DNA from: Pseudomonadota bacterium
Lineage (GTDB): Bacteria > Pseudomonadota > Alphaproteobacteria > Reyranellales > Reyranellaceae
Direction of reading: 5' to 3'
DNA: 6,214 bases
Assembly (NCBI GenBank): GCA_023436825.1
Contig: JAEZHS010000368.1
Coordinates: 1 to 6,214, forward strand
Numbering within the stretch: the first letter of the stretch is position 1; the number at the start of each line of letters is the position of its first letter. The notes beneath the pieces were generated by a model. The model ran no database searches, had not been told where the DNA came from, and saw nothing but the letters and a program-made list of their open reading frames with translations. The translations under genes and the position numbers were made by a program. Shown piece by piece: positions 4,272 through 6,214 of this stretch.

Positions 4272-6153
4272 ATGGTGCGATGCGCGGTTCGCGGCGTGCC
4301 CGCTCGAGATAGCGTTCGGCGTCCTCGGCCAGCAGCAAGCGCTCCTTGGCGAGCGCCGTTACCACCGCCTTCACCTTGGCGACGTAGTCCGCGCCGCTGG
4401 CATAGCGTTCGGCGATCGAGGGTCGCGGATCACCCGATGCCTCGCGCGCCGCCTTGTCGACCGGGAAGAGCAGGCAGCTCCCGTCGCGATCGGCCAGTTC
4501 GCCGGCCGGATACGGCGGCTTGTACTCGTTCCAGCCGGAGTAGGTCGCGAGCGGCACGGCGATATCGGGCAGGCGGATGCCGGCCGCCTCGTTGCCGTCG
4601 CTGTCGACCTTGCAGACCAGCGTGCGATAGGCGTCCTCGGACATCTCGGGGCTCACCCAGTCGACCGGCGGCGTGACCCGGTTGGTAACCTTCGCCACGG
4701 CGGCGCCCGGTATGGCCGGGAAGCCGGTCTTGTCGGGCTCGACCAGGGTGCCCGCCGCCAAGGTCGGCACGCGGCTGGGCGGCGGCTCCTTGCCCGTGAC
4801 GACCCATTCGTCGAGCGCCAACAGCAGGGCGCGCACCGCCGGCATGGGATTGTGTGGATTGCGCGGGTTGACGTTGGGTCCGGGGTCGGTGGTGGCGCCG
4901 GCGCGGCCGCCATGCTGAGTCCCGGCGATCATGTAGACGCGGCTGTTCTCGGGCAGCGTCACGTCCTGCTTGCCGAGTGGATCGGTGTGCAGCAGCGACG
5001 CGCCCTTCTGCCAGTACTCGGTCGAGGTGTTGGTTTCGATCAGCTTGGGATCGCTGCCGTCGCCGCGGAACAGCGAACCCTTCTGCTCGGTCAACGGATC
5101 GGAAGTTTCCGCTGTCGAAAAAGGGAACGCGTTCTCCGGGAACTCGTGATCCTCGTGCTGCGTGCTGGTGCGCGCCGGCTGGCCGAATGCCGTGTTGAAG
5201 AAGATGCGGCCGATGCCGGCGATGTGGGCGTGGATGCCGTCGAAGACCCTGCGGCCCTGCTCGTCGCGATTGAAGCCGGCGGATATGTGGTGGCGCAGAT
5301 ACCGGCCCGCCTGCGAGAAACCGATGGCCAGCGCATGGCTGATCTTGCCGCCAGTGGCGGCGAGCGCCGCCGGCTCATGACGCAGCCAGCTCACGACATC
5401 GCGGGTCGCTGCGAACCCCAGGCCCTGCACCTTTGGGTTGGTCGCCTCGTAGTGGAATTCATAGAGCCAGCCCGGCTTGGGCTTGGCGCCGTCGGCGAGC
5501 TTGATCGACCGGACGTCGACGAAGGACCACTGGCTGCGCGGCACCTCGCGGCGCGCATCGCCGGCGCGCTCGCGCACGCTGAGCCGCGCCCATGCCTGGT
5601 CAATGGAGGTCGCCTCATAGGACAGCTTGAAGACATCCAGGTTGCCCACGCGCGTGCCGGAGACGAACTCCTCGCGCACCATCTCGACGATGGGCTTGCC
5701 CTTGTCGGTCGCGACCGGTGCCGTCAGCCCCAGCCCCATGTTGGCGCGCGGCGCATCGGGGTCCCAGCCCGACCACACGATGGTGTAGCCCCGGCGCATG
5801 GGAAAGCCGTTGCCGACATCGGCCAGGGTCTTGGGATCGTTCACGCCTTGCGGGCCGTCGGCGATGTTGCCGAACAGCATCTTGCGGCCGCGATTGTTCA
5901 CTTCGTAGAGGATGCGGCCGTTGCCCTTGGCGGGGTCCTTGGGCCGCAGGATGAAGACGTCGGTGGCGTACCCGACCTTGCCGTTGGCGTTGGTCGGCGC
6001 CTTGTCGATCAGGGCGATGCCTGCGTTGCCCGGGTGCTTGGGGTCGACTTCGCCCTTGGCCTTGGCGATCACCCGCTCATAGGCGCCGACGTCGCCGAAC
6101 GGCGCGCCATCGGCCAGCGGCTCGACTTTTTCGATATCGAACGAAACCAGCAT
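4270..6153 (-). CDS. large alpha/beta-hydrolase-domain protein (Abhydrolase_10-like)
   Basis: A 627-aa protein recognised as an alpha/beta hydrolase domain-containing protein of the poorly characterised Abhydrolase_10 type. The N-terminus DGAPFGDVGAYERV and the following GEVDPKHPGNAGI and YEVNNRG are typical openings of the family. The nucleophile elbow is IGFSQAGR with Ser280. Candidate triad partners are Glu379 in NTSTEYW and His414 in AGTQHGGR; these assignments are inferred. The C-terminal region (about 490-560) has a family-like WVSPEMSEDAYRTLV and PLATYSGWNEY. There is no signal peptide. The ATG at 6153 is directly preceded by an in-frame TAG (6154-6156), so a longer N-terminus is excluded. 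A GAGG 11 nt upstream (6165-6168) is a modest ribosome binding site. It is the first visible gene of the minus-strand operon. Esterase, lactonase or amidase activity is plausible; no substrate can be named. Confidence 0.88.
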   Translation of the reverse strand: MLVSFDIEKVEPLADGAPFGDVGAYERVIAKAKGEVDPKHPGNAGIALIDKAPTNANGKVGYATDVFILRPKDPAKGNGRILYEVNNRGRKMLFGNIADGPQGVNDPKTLADVGNGFPMRRGYTIVWSGWDPDAPRANMGLGLTAPVATDKGKPIVEMVREEFVSGTRVGNLDVFKLSYEATSIDQAWARLSVRERAGDARREVPRSQWSFVDVRSIKLADGAKPKPGWLYEFHYEATNPKVQGLGFAATRDVVSWLRHEPAALAATGGKISHALAIGFSQAGRYLRHHISAGFNRDEQGRRVFDGIHAHIAGIGRIFFNTAFGQPARTSTQHEDHEFPENAFPFSTAETSDPLTEQKGSLFRGDGSDPKLIETNTSTEYWQKGASLLHTDPLGKQDVTLPENSRVYMIAGTQHGGRAGATTDPGPNVNPRNPHNPMPAVRALLLALDEWVVTGKEPPPSRVPTLAAGTLVEPDKTGFPAIPGAAVAKVTNRVTPPVDWVSPEMSEDAYRTLVCKVDSDGNEAAGIRLPDIAVPLATYSGWNEYKPPYPAGELADRDGSCLLFPVDKAAREASGDPRPSIAERYASGADYVAKVKAVVTALAKERLLLAEDAERYLERARREPRIAP

Positions 6154-6183
6154 CTAACGAAGAACCTCATGCTCTTCCGGACC

Positions 6184-6212
6184 CGGGGCGGGGGGGGGGC
6201 CGGGGGGGGGGG
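6184..6212. other. G-homopolymer-rich end, likely assembly artefact
   Basis: The last ~30 bases are nearly all G: a short run, then two runs of about ten G each, broken only by isolated C or CC. Nothing else in the window resembles this. It coincides with the window end and looks like poly-G base calling at a contig end, although a real G-tract cannot be excluded. Any promoter for the minus-strand operon would lie in or beyond this stretch and cannot be read. Confidence 0.6.
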
Positions 6213-6214
6213 AT

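Noticed and set aside
1..6214. Search for CRISPR arrays, tRNA/rRNA genes, transposases, phage genes or direct repeats
   Set aside because: Nothing convincing was seen by eye; almost all sequence is taken up by recognised genes and no gap exceeds 80 nt.

Overview
The window is GC-rich, densely packed bacterial DNA. Third codon positions are almost always G or C, genes sit a few bases apart, and every product that can be recognised belongs to a family common in soil or water proteobacteria. I infer an alphaproteobacterium (Rhizobiales/Rhodospirillales-like); no rRNA or marker gene proves it.

Layout. The left part (1-1708, + strand) is a tight gene run. It holds the C-terminal end of a GMC-family FAD oxidoreductase cut by the window edge, a small lipoprotein, and a phytanoyl-CoA dioxygenase (PhyH)-like Fe(II)/2-oxoglutarate oxygenase whose best start is a CTG, not an ATG. 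The middle (1709-2383, + strand) is a complete VapBC-type toxin-antitoxin pair: a 69-aa antitoxin and a 129-aa PIN-domain toxin overlapping by ATGA. An AT-rich stretch with a perfect inverted repeat, a likely autoregulatory operator, lies just upstream. A GC-rich hairpin (2386-2405) separates this pair from the convergent right-hand operon.

The right part (2421-6153, - strand) is a three-gene operon. In transcription order it encodes a 627-aa alpha/beta-hydrolase-domain protein (Abhydrolase_10 type), a 254-aa alpha/beta hydrolase with a full catalytic triad, and a 354-aa ketopantoate-reductase-family dehydrogenase. Gaps are about 10 nt, and each downstream Shine-Dalgarno overlaps the preceding stop codon. 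Hydrolases plus a 2-oxo/2-hydroxyacid-type dehydrogenase suggest breakdown of an ester, lactone or similar compound; the substrate is not evident.

The last ~30 bases are runs of G and look like a contig-end artefact, so nothing upstream of the minus-strand operon can be read. I see no mobile element, CRISPR, tRNA or rRNA. The genes are recognisable families. The most notable points are the non-ATG dioxygenase start, the vapBC operator, the shift in codon use across the dioxygenase and vapBC, and the uncharacterised hydrolase/hydrolase/reductase operon.
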